In this document: in pieces, positions 35,876 to 46,710 of the stretch
Layout: each line of letters opens with the position of its first letter
Position numbering within the stretch: the stretch's first letter is position 1
Assembly (NCBI GenBank): GCA_024449915.1
Contig: JAMZAV010001270.1
Coordinates: 124,001 to 188,000, forward strand
DNA from: Sweltsa coloradensis
Taxonomy: Eukaryota; Arthropoda; Insecta; Plecoptera; Chloroperlidae
Direction of reading: 5' to 3'
Length of the DNA stretch: 64,000 nucleotides
The notes under the pieces: model-generated
The model's database searches: none
Told to the model about the DNA's origin: nothing
The model's input: the letters and a program-made list of their open reading frames with translations, nothing else
Made by a program: the position numbers and the translations under genes

Positions 35876-36648
35876 CTAGGAAAACGCTTAAGTCCCGCCG
35901 CGTTGTTGGATGAGCGTAATTGGTGCATTGAGCTGCATTGTGTTACGCGGATTTTCTGTTGTTCTGTGAAAAAATCATTACTTAGTCGAAGATTTTTTTT
36001 AAATTAAATTAAATTAAATTAAAAATTAACTTAATTTTTTTAATAAATCGTAATTTTTACGTAATTTTAAAAAAAGAAAAAAATCGTAAAATTGCAATTT
36101 TCATAAGAAATAATTATTCGATTGCGCTCAAATTTTACACGAGTATATTAATTCATGAAATAAAGGTTCTATAAAAAAATCATTACAATAGGATAAAGCA
36201 TGTAGGTGTTATATGTCAAAGAATTGTTTTAAAAAAGAAAAAAACCATAAAATTTCGATTTTCATGAGAAATAATTTTTCGATTACGCTCAAATTTCACA
36301 CGAATATCTTAATTCATAAAATTAAGGTTCTGTTAAAAAATCATTACAATCGGATAAAGCATGTAAGTGTTATAAGTCGAAGAATTTTTTTTAAAATCGA
36401 AAAAAATCGTAAAATTGCGTTTTTTATAAGAAAAATTTTCCCGATTGCGCTCAAAAACGTGGCAGTTCTAAGTTCAGAGATTTCGAAGGCCTCCATAAAA
36501 TTTCATCGCAATTGGAGTATCGGTTTAGCCGGAATCGTGTTAACAAACACACAAAAATACAGAAAAAAAAAAAAAAAAAAAACATTCCGGATTTTTTTCT
36601 CCAGTGTAGTGAAATGGAATCTTCGCTTCGCTCGCTACGCTCATCCAA
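35876..36648 (-). mobile_element. HINE family 2 copy
   Basis: The 5' end (minus strand) is TTGGATGAGCGTAGCGAGCG, the 3' end GCGTTTTCCTAG before T. The subterminal inverted copy TTGGATGAGCG lies just inside the 3' end. The inner sequence has ATCGTAAAATTGCG blocks, different from family 1. A fragment of another copy adjoins on the left (35845-35875), and degraded pieces follow to about 36970. The 229-codon plus ORF at 36213-36902 arises from this repeat and is not a gene. Confidence 0.6.
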
Positions 36649-37194
36649 TTAAAAAACGTGTCAACGTGAAGATTTCGAAGGTTTTTCTGATAATTTCAAC
36701 AAGATTTGTCGTGAGAACAAACATACAAAAAACAAATAACAAACATAACACCCAAGCTATTCGCAATTACAGAAAGTGCTGCTCCACCCCCCACCCCCTA
36801 AACTCAGCAGCAATGGTAAAAAGACTTGATTACATGAGCGTATCGCCGTATAGTGAGCAAAGTGTCAGTTCTACCATACAAATGGCTATACTCCGATCTT
36901 GACGAAATTTTCAGTGAACCTTCGAAATCTCTCAACTTAGACCTGTGACGTTTAAAGATCATTATCATGAAAATCGCATAAGTTCTATAAAAATAGTTGT
37001 TGAACGTCGTAGACTATGATTTCTTTTTCTTTTTTGGGGGGTAAGGAATTTAAACGGAGTGTTTTCCAACACAGATTATTGTTTGTAATTCTGTAATTTA
37101 TACCTACCTGTGTGTGTGAATGGCAAAATTGTGTTTTTTTAATTCTATAGCGATTAATACTAAGCTTATTTGTATTAAGATCGCGCCAAATGAC

Positions 37195-37400
37195 GATGAG
37201 GGAAATAATCCGACCGGGATTTGAATCCGGGTCTCCCACATTCCAGGTAGGCGCTTTAGTCAACTAGGCCTTGACCTGATCCAGGTCGAATTGGATTTTG
37301 TAATTTCTGAATTGTACAAGAAAGTATTCAATTCCACATACGAAAGTGTTTCCCATATAACCAAATCGAGAAATAGGCCTACTAATATATTTATATTTTT
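37195..37400 (-). mobile_element. tRNA-headed SINE-C copy
   Basis: The minus-strand tRNA-like head (37270-37205) has an A box in CCTAGTTGACTAAAGCGC and the B box GGATTCAAATCCC. Next to it TTGGATTTTGTAATTTCTGA continues in a block shared with 61195-61260. Confidence 0.55.
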
Positions 37401-37574
37401 AATTAGAAACATTTACATAAATTTAAAACTGGCCCGCTTTTATAAACAGCTATTCTGCGAGCCGAGGGTGAAACCGTGACCTTGTGTTCGGGTCAGGGTC
37501 ACAACCAGGAGAGGAGAGAGTCAAACTAACAAATGGCAACCTCTCAAGAGTTGCGGACAGATTGAACCTAAACT

Positions 37575-37740
37575 AATTGAATTCCATTGACTCCCGCCTG
37601 TCGCTCAACGACGTCGCGGCGCCTAGCGCCAGTGCGGCGTCGGCGTCGAGTAGTGCATGAGTCACGGTGGTTTTAACCCCCCCCCCCCCCGCCCACCGCT
37701 GCGTCAGTCCCCCCCCCACCCCCACACTCGCGCCGCAGAT
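37575..37740. other. GC-rich stretch with C-runs
   Basis: CpG-rich ACGACGTCGCGGCGCC and runs of 14 and 9 C. It could be a small CpG island; no gene is visible. Confidence 0.3.
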
Positions 37741-38335
37741 TATGACTGGTAGAGTTGCTCATACAGCAAGTAGCTATCAAGCAAAATAATTCAAAATGGT
37801 ATACTTTATTAAGGCCTAATATTTTCAAAGCGCATATTTTTTAAAACCTATTCAGCCGGGCATCAAACCTGGGTGTCTCGATTGCCAGTAGCTGTAGAAA
37901 GCGATTTTATTTTATATCTATTTGCGTTTTTTTTTTCATTTCCCAAAATGAGAGAACACTTAAAAGTGTAGGGCCTACACCTTGACAATGCAATAACTAG
38001 CCTATTTATTATCTTTTGTTATCCGTTATTTTGCGCTCTGTACCGGCCTAACGCAAAGAATTTTTGAAAATTATACCTGCCACATTTGTAATACTTGTAC
38101 AATTTTTTATATGAGATCCAATTAAAATTGTACATTTAGGACTTTCAATTACTCGTTCGATTTTGCTACATCAAATGGTAAAACTCCAATGTTATGTATT
38201 AGATTAGGCTTAGGGAATATTTGATATTCAAAAACTTAAAGCTATGTCTTAATTTTTCTTTAATGTGAATCTATTGGCCTATTTTTTTTTAATTTAGGCC
38301 TACCTAGTTTAACAAAACAACGGGCATAGTTTATC
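37741..38335. other. No gene seen
   Basis: AT-rich unique sequence. Confidence 0.3.
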
Positions 38336-38932
38336 AATTATTATTATTATTATTATTATTATTATCTTATTTTCCTTCTTTTCTGCTCTCCTTTGCACCA
38401 CCGAGCTCATCTCGAGCCAAGATGATGCGAGAGTGCACCTAGCGTGGGGACCCAACGGTGGTGGGGAACGACAGAACTCAGAGGCTGAGGACCTTCCGCA
38501 CGATGTTGCTTGTACCAAGGATTGCAGCCTTCTGCATGACACGAACGTGCTTGTCCTTCAGATGGAGCTTCTCCTTTGCCGCTGACCACTCCTTGGTGAC
38601 CAAACCGTTGACGGAGACGACGACAGGAACGATTTCAACGGACCTCAGCTTGTATATGTCCTTGAGTTCTACGGCGAGCGGCTGGTATTTTCGTCTCTTA
38701 TTGGCTATTGTGCTGACCACATGGCCATCTGAGGGGATGGCGATGTCAATGATGGTTGCCGTTTGAGCTTTTTTTGTCAAACAAAACCAAGTCTGGCCTA
38801 TTTGCCTCGACCACCCTGTCTGTGACGATGACAGAGTCGCACAGCAGCTTAGCGTTTTGGTTGCGTATGACTTGCTCGGGCCAACACTTGTAGTACGGTC
38901 TTTCCTCGTCCACGAGGCCGTGCTCCTTATTA
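38336..38932 (-). mobile_element. Dong/R4-like LINE 3' end, copy 1, abutting (TTA)n
   Basis: Minus-strand coding ends near 38478 and the element's 3' side joins a (TTA)n array (38338-38365). Its 5'-truncated side joins another (TTA)n array (38927-38970). The protein carries the restriction-like endonuclease signature. Insertion into TAA repeats is described for Dong of the R4 clade. Confidence 0.6.
38478..38925 (-). pseudogene. RLE-type retrotransposon endonuclease domain, frameshifted
   Basis: Two frames join near 38770-38785. The upstream part has GLVDEERPYYKCWPEQVIRN and VVEANRPDLVLFDKK. The downstream part, TATIIDIAIPSDG, continues to KAAILGTSNIVRKVLSL. The RPD followed about 12 residues later by D matches the catalytic (R/K)PD-x(12-14)-D pattern of restriction-like endonucleases of R2/R4-group LINEs. 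The reverse transcriptase is missing because of 5' truncation. Confidence 0.65.
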
Positions 38933-38970
38933 TTTATTATTATTTATTATTATTATTATTATTATTATTT
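38927..38970. repeat. (TTA)n array between two LINE 3' ends
   Basis: TTATTATTT.. repeats directly between Dong-like copies 1 and 2. Confidence 0.9.
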
Positions 38971-40000
38971 CATTGGATGTATTTCATACAAACTCGGTTA
39001 AAACCGGAGCTAACATGTTGTACGGACTTACGTCAAGTACTTCCATGTGTACCTATTACATACATTATTACTTTGTCTTAAATCTAACTAAAATACGTCA
39101 TTTATAATATTGTTTGTTGATGATGTTTTCTTTCTGCTGTGTACGGTCGTGGCCGATTTCTCGTCGCCATCCTAGCATTTGCTCTTCGGACCATGGGAAA
39201 CCACGAAAACCGCGTCAGGATGGAAGCTGTCTCGGAATCTCGAAGTATCAATCTTAGTTTAGAAATTTACGAACTATTCTACACGTGTTGAGTATTACTG
39301 CCTTTTGAGTCTCGATGTATACATTGGGTTGAAGATCTAGTTGTTTAATGCTTTCATGTAGCTTCTTCGGTATGATGCCGTTGGCTGATATAATGAATGG
39401 GATTGTATTTACCTTCAATCTGTTTCCACATCTTCTTGATCTCAATTGCAAGTTCACTATAGGCCTACTTATCAATTTTTTCTTCCACGCGGTCTCGACG
39501 TTATGGCACATTGGGACAGCAACGTCGATAAGGGTAGTTTCTTGTTTCTTCTTGTCAATTATTATTATATCCGGTCTGTTGTGATGTATCGTTTGGTCTG
39601 TTATAACTGTGCGGTCGTAATATAATTTGAAATCTTTACTATCTAGTACTTTCTCTGGTTTGTATTTGTAGTAAGGTGTGTGTGTGGCAATGAGGTTGTA
39701 CTTTATTGCTAGTTTTCTTTTGATGAATAATGTTAGTTACTTGGTTATGTCTGTAGAGGTTATCTGTTTGACATAGTGACTGGCACCCGGATATGATGTG
39801 TTCGATTGTTTCACCCCTCACACTACATTTTCTACATTGATCGTTTACTGTTGCATCTTGTATTATGTATTTTTTATAATTGTTTGTCGCAATCACTCTG
39901 TCTTGAATAGCCATCATAAAACCTTCTGTTTCTCCAAATAGTTCCCCGTTGTTTAACCACCTATTTGATGCTTTAATATCTACGTGATCTTTGTGTGTTT
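38971..40000 (-). mobile_element. Dong/R4-like LINE 3' end, copy 2, abutting (TTA)n
   Basis: A second, diverged member. The 3' UTR is about 38971-39253, and the coding remnant runs up to about 39990. It is bordered by (TTA)n on both sides (38927-38970 and 39999-40027). Confidence 0.6.
39254..39990 (-). pseudogene. CCHC and RLE domains of a Dong/R4-like LINE, broken
   Basis: The minus strand reads FMMAIQDRVIATNNYKKYI, then CRKCSVRGETIEHIISGC (the CCHC motif that precedes the endonuclease), then HNRPDIIIIDKKKQETTLID (RPD..D catalytic motif) and, near the end, KAVILNTCRIVRKFLN. Indels put these in different frames. At 39460-39467 a TAGGCCTA interrupts the KYSEL tyrosine codon with an in-frame stop. 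Confidence 0.7.
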
Positions 40001-40027
40001 ATTATTATTATTATTATTATTATTATT
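39999..40027. repeat. (TTA)n microsatellite
   Basis: About nine ATT units at the 5'-truncated side of Dong-like copy 2. Confidence 0.9.
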
Positions 40028-41610
40028 TGTAGGCCTACCTTGTACCGGGGGAATAAAAAATCGTACCATGCAAGGTATTAACGAGAATTTTTTTCCAAGT
40101 ACCGTACCGTACGTCAGTTTGTACACAGGGGTATGTGTTGCAAAATACAAATAGAAACAAAAATTAGCCTTCCAACTCAAATATTACGAGCAGGAGAATG
40201 TCCGGGGTATACGTTATAAATTTTACTATAATCGTCTATATTGGGCGTACCGCTCAAGCCAAAAATAAATAAAAATAGTTACCTATATTATATCAATGTG
40301 ATGAACTAGTGTTGTTTTGATAAACTAATATTTAGGAACATTTTAATTAGACCAATAGTCACCCTAAGTATGGCTGGGCAAATATATCAATACTGTATTT
40401 CAATACAATATCGATAAGAATATTTTCAATATTGATGCATGGCCTCAATATTGAAGTACGGAAACAAACTTTACTAATTCTAAAGGTAAATTGACTACCT
40501 ATTAATATGAGGATATGAATTTTGGCGGTGTTTATGGTTAACCTCGATTTAACTGCAAATATCTAAAAAGAATGAATTTCTTTTTTCAAATGTTTGTTCG
40601 AAATGGTGGAGGAAGTCCTTTGCAAGTAAAGAACGATCCCAGGTATCAAGAACACTCGGCACGGGTGAGAGTGCTCGCGAGACGTTGGAATGCGGTAGGC
40701 CGCATGACCCATTCATCCAGGTGTCATTGTTAAGAAAGCAATTTTTTTAAGTAGTTAAAATGTTATAATTTCTCATTTATTTTCAAATACGTATATGGAA
40801 TAGGCCTAATCACGTAAAATTAATATAAAATAAGCTTTGAATTTTTAAAATAGCTTGGATACTGCCGTAATTATTGCCTGCCGTAATTATTCTGACCGTA
40901 ACCATGAAGTTACTATTTCAATTTCAATTTATTTTGGACAACAACAAATAACAATAGTTACAGGTTTCAACAGTTTTCACCGTGTAGTCCATTTTAGTTG
41001 TACACAATTATTAAACTTAATGAAGTTTACACAATAGTATATGTATAAATACTATACATACAGTACATCTACTAATAACAAAATACACTACTAATAATAC
41101 AAAATACACTACACTAACAAATAATCATCTTTCATTACATTGTCTCTCATATTAGGTAATATATAGGCTAACTACCAAAAGCCAATGATACAGTGCAAGT
41201 TTACAATATTACATTGTTAATTAACTTGGATAAAGAGAAATGAATAAGAACATTAATTTCCAAATTTCAAATATTGTAACATTTAACAACCAACTGATTG
41301 AAAATTATGGTAGGTCAGTTGATGTGATAAAGTCATTTACACTGTAGTAAGCTTTTTGTAATAAAAATTTTGTCAGCTCATTTTTAAATTTAATGTATTG
41401 AGGTATATCTTTGATTTCTTTTGGAACAAGGTTGTAGAGAATTTTATTTATATAATCAGAGTTTTTCTGGCCAAGGTTTGTAGAACATTGGCTAAGATGG
41501 AGATCATGTTTTTGCCTTGTGTTGTGAGTATGTACATTCGCATTAACTGCAAGGATGTGGATGTTTTTCTTAATGCTTAAGACTGATTTAAGAATGTAAA
41601 GACATGGAAC

Positions 41611-43707
41611 CAGTGTTGGGTCAGTTCTTTTTTTAAATGAACTTTTTAAAAGTTCAGTTCACAGCTCAAATAATGAACTTTTAAAAAGTTCAAGTTCTTT
41701 TAAAACCTAAAATTTTGAAAAGTTCAAGTTCGTCTAAAATATGAACTAAGTTCTTTTAAAAGTTCTTTTGTAAAAAAATCACTATTTTATTATAGGTTGG
41801 CAAGAAATGAAGAAAAACATTAAGGTCCTGCGAGTATCACTTTTTCAAGTCGAGTTCAAGTAGTTAACAAATCAAATCTACTAGGAAAACGCTTAAGTCC
41901 CGCCGCGTTGTTGGATGAGCGTAATTAGTGAATTGAGCTGCCATGTGTTTTGCAGATTTTCTGTTGTTCTGTGAAAAAATCAGAACTTTGTTGAAATTTT
42001 TTTTAAATTAAATCAAATTAAATAAAAAATTAACTTATTTTTTTTAATTAATCGTAATTTTTAAAAAGGAAAAAGTCGTAATATTGAAATTTTCATAAGA
42101 AATAATTATTCGATTGCGCACAAATTTTACACGAATATATTAATTCTTAAAATTAAGGTTCTGTGAAAAAATCATTACAATCGGATAAAGCGTGTAGGAG
42201 TTATAAGTCGAAGAAATTTTTTTAAAATCGAAAAAAATCGTAAAATTGCGATTTTCATGAGAAATAATTTTTCGATTGCGCTCAAAAACGTGGCAGTTCT
42301 TAGTTCAGAGATTTCGAAGGCCTCCATAAAATTTCATCGCAATCGGAGTATCGGTTAAGCCGGAATCGTGTTAACAGACAGACAAAAATACAGAAAAAAA
42401 AAAAAAAAAAAAAAAAAAAAACATTCCGGATTTTTTTCTCCAGTGTAGTGAAATGGAATCTTCGCTTCGCTCGCTACGCTCGCTACGCTCATCCAATAAG
42501 TTGTTTTTGTATTTATGTAGGCCCTATCTAGGCAATCTATAGGCAATCTAATTACCAAAATAATTTTTTGCTTCAATGCATAAGCATAGCCTTTGCAAGT
42601 GGCTACAATAATTGATTATTACTACCCAGTTTACTATAGGTACAAGCTAGTTAAATTCAAATCTGTCTACACCTACACAAGTGCAATCCCCCCCCCCCCC
42701 CCCCCCAACAAAGTAAGGAGCGAGCTACACAACTATTATTTATGATGTTAATAGTTCCATCGAAAATATATTCTTGCATATGCCACTGCAGTCTAACGCG
42801 TAATCTACTGTCAAGTGTCAACATAAACATTGGAAGCTTCGAGCTGAGACCTTGCTTGATAGCCTACCAGTGCTAAACTTTATTTCTCAATGGCTAAACT
42901 GATAAGCTGACATGTAAAGCGCTTGACCAACCAACCAGCTGCTCTGACAGTCGCAAGATAAAAAAAAAATGCTAGCCACCCGGGAAAACTATTCACAGAT
43001 GTTGTTTTCGGTAACAAAATGTTTGTAATTGACTTATGATAATAATAAGAACAATACGACTTTCAGATTAAATTTCGAAACAATATTATTACGCACACGA
43101 AGCACGGAGACGGGCTTCATATTTGTCAAAGAAGTTGAATTAATTATAAAATTCGAGCTCTGCTGATGGTCTAGTAGCAGGGTTTGACGGCGGGGGGGGG
43201 GGGGGGGGGAGGGAGGGCGTGTCATAGATAGCGATCTTCCCACGGCTGACGGCGGTCGGACGATAGTTGACCTGTCTTTGATCAAGTTGATGATTTGTAT
43301 TACATTCTCGTCGACCAGCTTGTAAAATTACAGCAGATACTTCGCGTTTTAGGCTTCTAAAATTTATTTGTTTCCGAATTAGTTGGCGTGCATCTTTTTA
43401 ACAAAAGTTAGACTACGTGAATTGTGCGTGACCTTGTCAAAATCAGCTGAACTTACGTCAACGTAGGCCAACGATGGAACAACGATTTGTTATTGTTTTT
43501 AGCGTCGACGGCGGCGAGTCGACGGCTGCTCGACGCACGAAAAGAACTTTCAAATGAACTTTCTAAAACTGAAAAGTTCGTTCTCGAAAAGAACTTTTAA
43601 AAGTTCAAGTTCATTCATTTAAAAAAGAGTAAGTTCACTGAAAAGTTCTCAAAAAAAGAACGCGTTCGCGAGAACGCGTTCTTTTTAAAAGTTCCTTCCC
43701 AACACTG
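41611..43707. mobile_element. Non-autonomous hAT element with perfect 8-bp target duplication
   Basis: The ends are CAGTGTTGGG and CCCAACACTG, flanked on both sides by CATGGAAC (41603-41610 and 43708-43715). Near both ends are many AGTTC/GAACTTTTAAAAGTTC repeats that can pair across the element. G-runs occur at 43192-43209 and C-runs at 42689-42707. No transposase ORF was seen. A HINE is inserted at 41881-42496. Confidence 0.85.
41881..42496 (-). mobile_element. HINE family 2 copy nested in the hAT element
   Basis: Same ends and subterminal inverted copy as 35876-36648, with a long A-run (about 32 A) near 42390-42421. The minus ORF at 42355-42576 reads through it and is spurious. Confidence 0.65.
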
Positions 43708-45625
43708 CATGGAACTGTAAGAATGTTCAGAGCAATAAAGTAAGGTTTACAATGCTCCATTTGCCCAAGGGAATATAATGCTCTAATTGCTCGTTTTTGT
43801 ACAATGAAAACTTTATCAATGTGAGTTGACATTCCCCAAAATTCTATCCCATATCTTAGATGTGATTCAAATAGAGAAAAGTAGCATACTTTAGCAGTTG
43901 ATACATTGCTTATATGTTTGATGCTTTTAATTGCAAAACAAGCAGAGCTGAGTTTTTTTATCAGTATCTTAATGTGAGCATGCCATGTTAAGTTTTTATC
44001 TATTGTTAGACCTAGAAAGTTTGTTTGTTCAACTGAGTTTACAACTGATTTGTCATTTGAATTTGCTAGGCAATGTATGAAGTTTAGTGATTTCTTTTTT
44101 TGAATTGAATGGAACTGGATAAAGTTAGTTTTTAGAGAATTAAGCAATAGTTTGTTCATTGTAAACCATTCAATAGACTCAGTAAGTCTTTTTCTCCCTT
44201 TTCTTTGAGTAAAACTGTATTCGCAGCCGTTACGCTAGTAGTAAAGTCATCAGCAAACAACTCGGCATCATCAATATTGTCAGGTAGGTCGTTAATAAAG
44301 ATAATGAAGAATAGGGGCCCAAGGATCGATCCTTGTGGAACTCCACAAATAACCTTTTCAAATTCTGATTTAATGTTTGTAAATTTGTTGTTCTTAAGAT
44401 CAGTCAGTACTACGCATTGTAGTCGGTCGGTCAGGTAAGATGTTAAGAGTTTCAATGCATTCCCACGTATACCATAGTACTCTAACTTGTCCAGCAGTAT
44501 TTTGTGATCAACACAATCAAACGCTTTTGTTAGATCACAAAATATGCCCAATGTTGGTATGTTTGAGTCGACTGCTTCAACAATAGTTTTTAGAAATCTA
44601 CTAATTGTGTCACTTGTTGATTTGCCTCGTCTAAAGCCATTTTGTCTCTCTGTTATGATATTATTTTCATCGAAGAATGCGATCATTCGATTGAATATCA
44701 AAGTTTCTAATATTTTTGAGGCAGCTGGAAGGATGGATATAGGTCTATAGTTACTTGCAATGAGTTTACTTCCTTTTTTAAATATTGGTATAATTTTGGA
44801 TATTTTTAATGCCTTGGGAAAGACACCATCTTCAAAGCAAGTATTGAAAATGTCGGATAAAGGTTCAGCTAGTTCATTTATACATTTTTTTATAACTATA
44901 ATCGACAAATCATCAATACCTGCAGAGTGCTTTGGCTTTAATTTAAGTACAATATCTTTTATTTCTTTAGGGTTTGTTTCATACAAATATAGGGAGTTAA
45001 TTGGGCTTTTGTTTGACTTTGATAAGTAAGTTTGGAAATTATGATTTGGATTATTTGGATAATTTCTGGTACTTATATTATTTGTCAGGTAAGATGCTTC
45101 ACTCGTAAAATATTTATTCAATGTTGTGGCTACTACGTTGGGATCTTTAATTAATGTATTATTGTTGAGAAGAGTTATATTATCATTAGGCTTTTTTGGC
45201 TTACGATTTATTTCTTCATTTATTATTTTCCAAATTGATTTTGACTTATTGTCTGAAGTTGATATGGTTTCTCTTATTTGGTTACTTTTTGCATTTTTAA
45301 GAACTCTTTTGTAAATTTTTTAACTAATTATACGGCAGTTTTCATGCTATTTTAAAAATACAAAGTTTATTTTATATTAATTTTATGCCTACATGATTAT
45401 TCCATATATTTGAAAATAAATGAGAAATTAAAACATTTTTACTACATCAAAAAATTGCTTTCTTAACAATGACACCTGGATGAATTGGTCATGCGGCCTA
45501 CCGCATTCCAACGTCTCGCGAGCACTGTCACCCGTGCCGAGTGGAGGTGGTAACGAGGAGAGGAAATTTCTTGATACCTGGGATCGTTCTTTACTTGCAA
45601 AGGACTTTAGGTAGTGCTATTTTTA

Positions 45626-46710
45626 CAGGTGTTAAAACATTTGAAAAGTTACCCTACCAATTTAGATTAAAAATGTAAAAAGTTTAGGCATGTTTAAATC
45701 AAAATGTATTTGTTGGATAAAATAGCAGGTTTAAGTTATAAAAACTGATTTGCAATTAAGGAGGACAAAGGATTACTAATTGATTATTATTGTACTGTGT
45801 ATTGTTTGTAGGCTATTGTAATGTGATAATGTAGGCCTACGGTATTTTATGAACATGTTCAAGTTCAAGTTCTTTAATAATCTGTGGATTTATACATAGT
45901 ACAAAATATGGATGTCGTCGTGTCTATTACGGTACCGGTACTAATAATTAAATAAATAAATAAATAACTATATAAATAAATAAATGAATAAATGAATAAA
46001 TAAATAAATAAATAAATATATGTTCACACACAAAGAGTAGGCTACGTAGGCTACTTCCAAGAAAATGTCTTTTGTGCAGCATAAAAAAAATTTAAAAAAT
46101 TAACTAGAGATTAAGACGGTTTGTATGACCTCTCACCCTAAAAATATCGCGCTTTTGGTAGTTTGAGGAACGACATTTCGTATCGCCTCCCCCTAGGACG
46201 AACCTAGTTGAACCTGTGCTTATCCAGAGGAACAACGAACCAGATAAATTTTAATCTAGCCAATTGTGTTTCACTCATTCGTTAATTGTAGTAATCGCAT
46301 TCGCACTTACCACCACTATAAGCACGGTAAATCAAAATTGATTCCAAAGTAATCAGCAACCAGCAACCTTCCTTGACTCCTAATTCTGACACTGACAGCT
46401 GCAGCACGGGGCGGAAAAACGGGAAACAAACAGCTGACAATCATGCGTCACACTGCCAACGTTATAAAAAATGTTGTTTTAACTTGTAATAATAATATTT
46501 CAGTCTCTTTTGATTAAAATTGAAAGCACCAGTATTCATTTTGTTAAATATGTATTTTATTCATTGAAATTCATCCGCAGACTGGTTTTTGGCAGTTTTA
46601 AGATCAAAGTTTTTGCTTTTTGTTAAGTTTGATCAAATACCGTCATTAGGTTCGACCCACGATCGACCTATCGATTATGAACTCGATATTGCGTGTTGTT
46701 TGTTACGAAA
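45626..46710. other. Intergenic; (AAAT)n-rich repeat and upstream region of the PPP1R35-like gene
   Basis: A SINE-D tail-like piece lies near 45735-45775. An (AAAT)n/(AATA)n run lies at 45948-46018. The last 300 bases upstream of the ATG at 46711 probably contain the promoter and 5' UTR (CAGCTGCAGC, GGGGCGGAAAAACGGG near 46400); no TATA box stands out. Confidence 0.4.

Larger units (their letters stand above)
41305..45317 (-). pseudogene. LINE ORF2 (reverse transcriptase), frameshifted and interrupted
   Basis: The first segment (45317-44156) shows YRPISILPAASKILETLIF, motif A GIFCDLTKAFDCVDH, motif B GVPQGSILGPLFFIIFINDL and motif C ELFADDF. A one-base indel near 44190 moves the frame to 44159-43716, which has WFTMNKLLLNSLKTNF and FLGLTIDKNLTWHAHI. 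The hAT insertion at 43707-41611 then cuts the ORF. The reading frame resumes at 41602 through NTRQKHDLHLSQCSTNLGQK and stops at 41305. The family is a CR1/Jockey-type LINE. It cannot make a full protein. Codon use is AT-rich like the surroundings. Confidence 0.8.
40885..45325 (-). mobile_element. CR1/Jockey-type LINE, 5'-truncated, with hAT and HINE insertions
   Basis: It contains the reverse transcriptase domain and C-terminal region of ORF2. It is cut at the 5' side near 45320. Positions 41611-43707 are a hAT insertion, which itself contains a HINE (41881-42496). The 3' UTR runs from 41304 to about 40885. Confidence 0.8.
40595..45625. mobile_element. Foldback element arms enclosing a LINE
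   Basis: About 40595-40874 (AAGTCCTTTGCAAGTAAAGA.. to ..ACTGCCGTAATTA) is the inverse of about 45330-45607 (TAATTATACGGCAGT.. to ..TCTTTACTTGCAAAGGACTT). Weaker similarity extends outward. The LINE at 40885-45325 lies exactly between them, so it seems to have landed near the centre of a foldback element. Confidence 0.65.

Noticed and set aside
36213..36902. 229-codon ORF as a protein gene
   Set aside because: It lies in HINE sequence repeated at 41881 and 57773 and reads low-complexity Lys/Ile/Phe; not conserved between copies.
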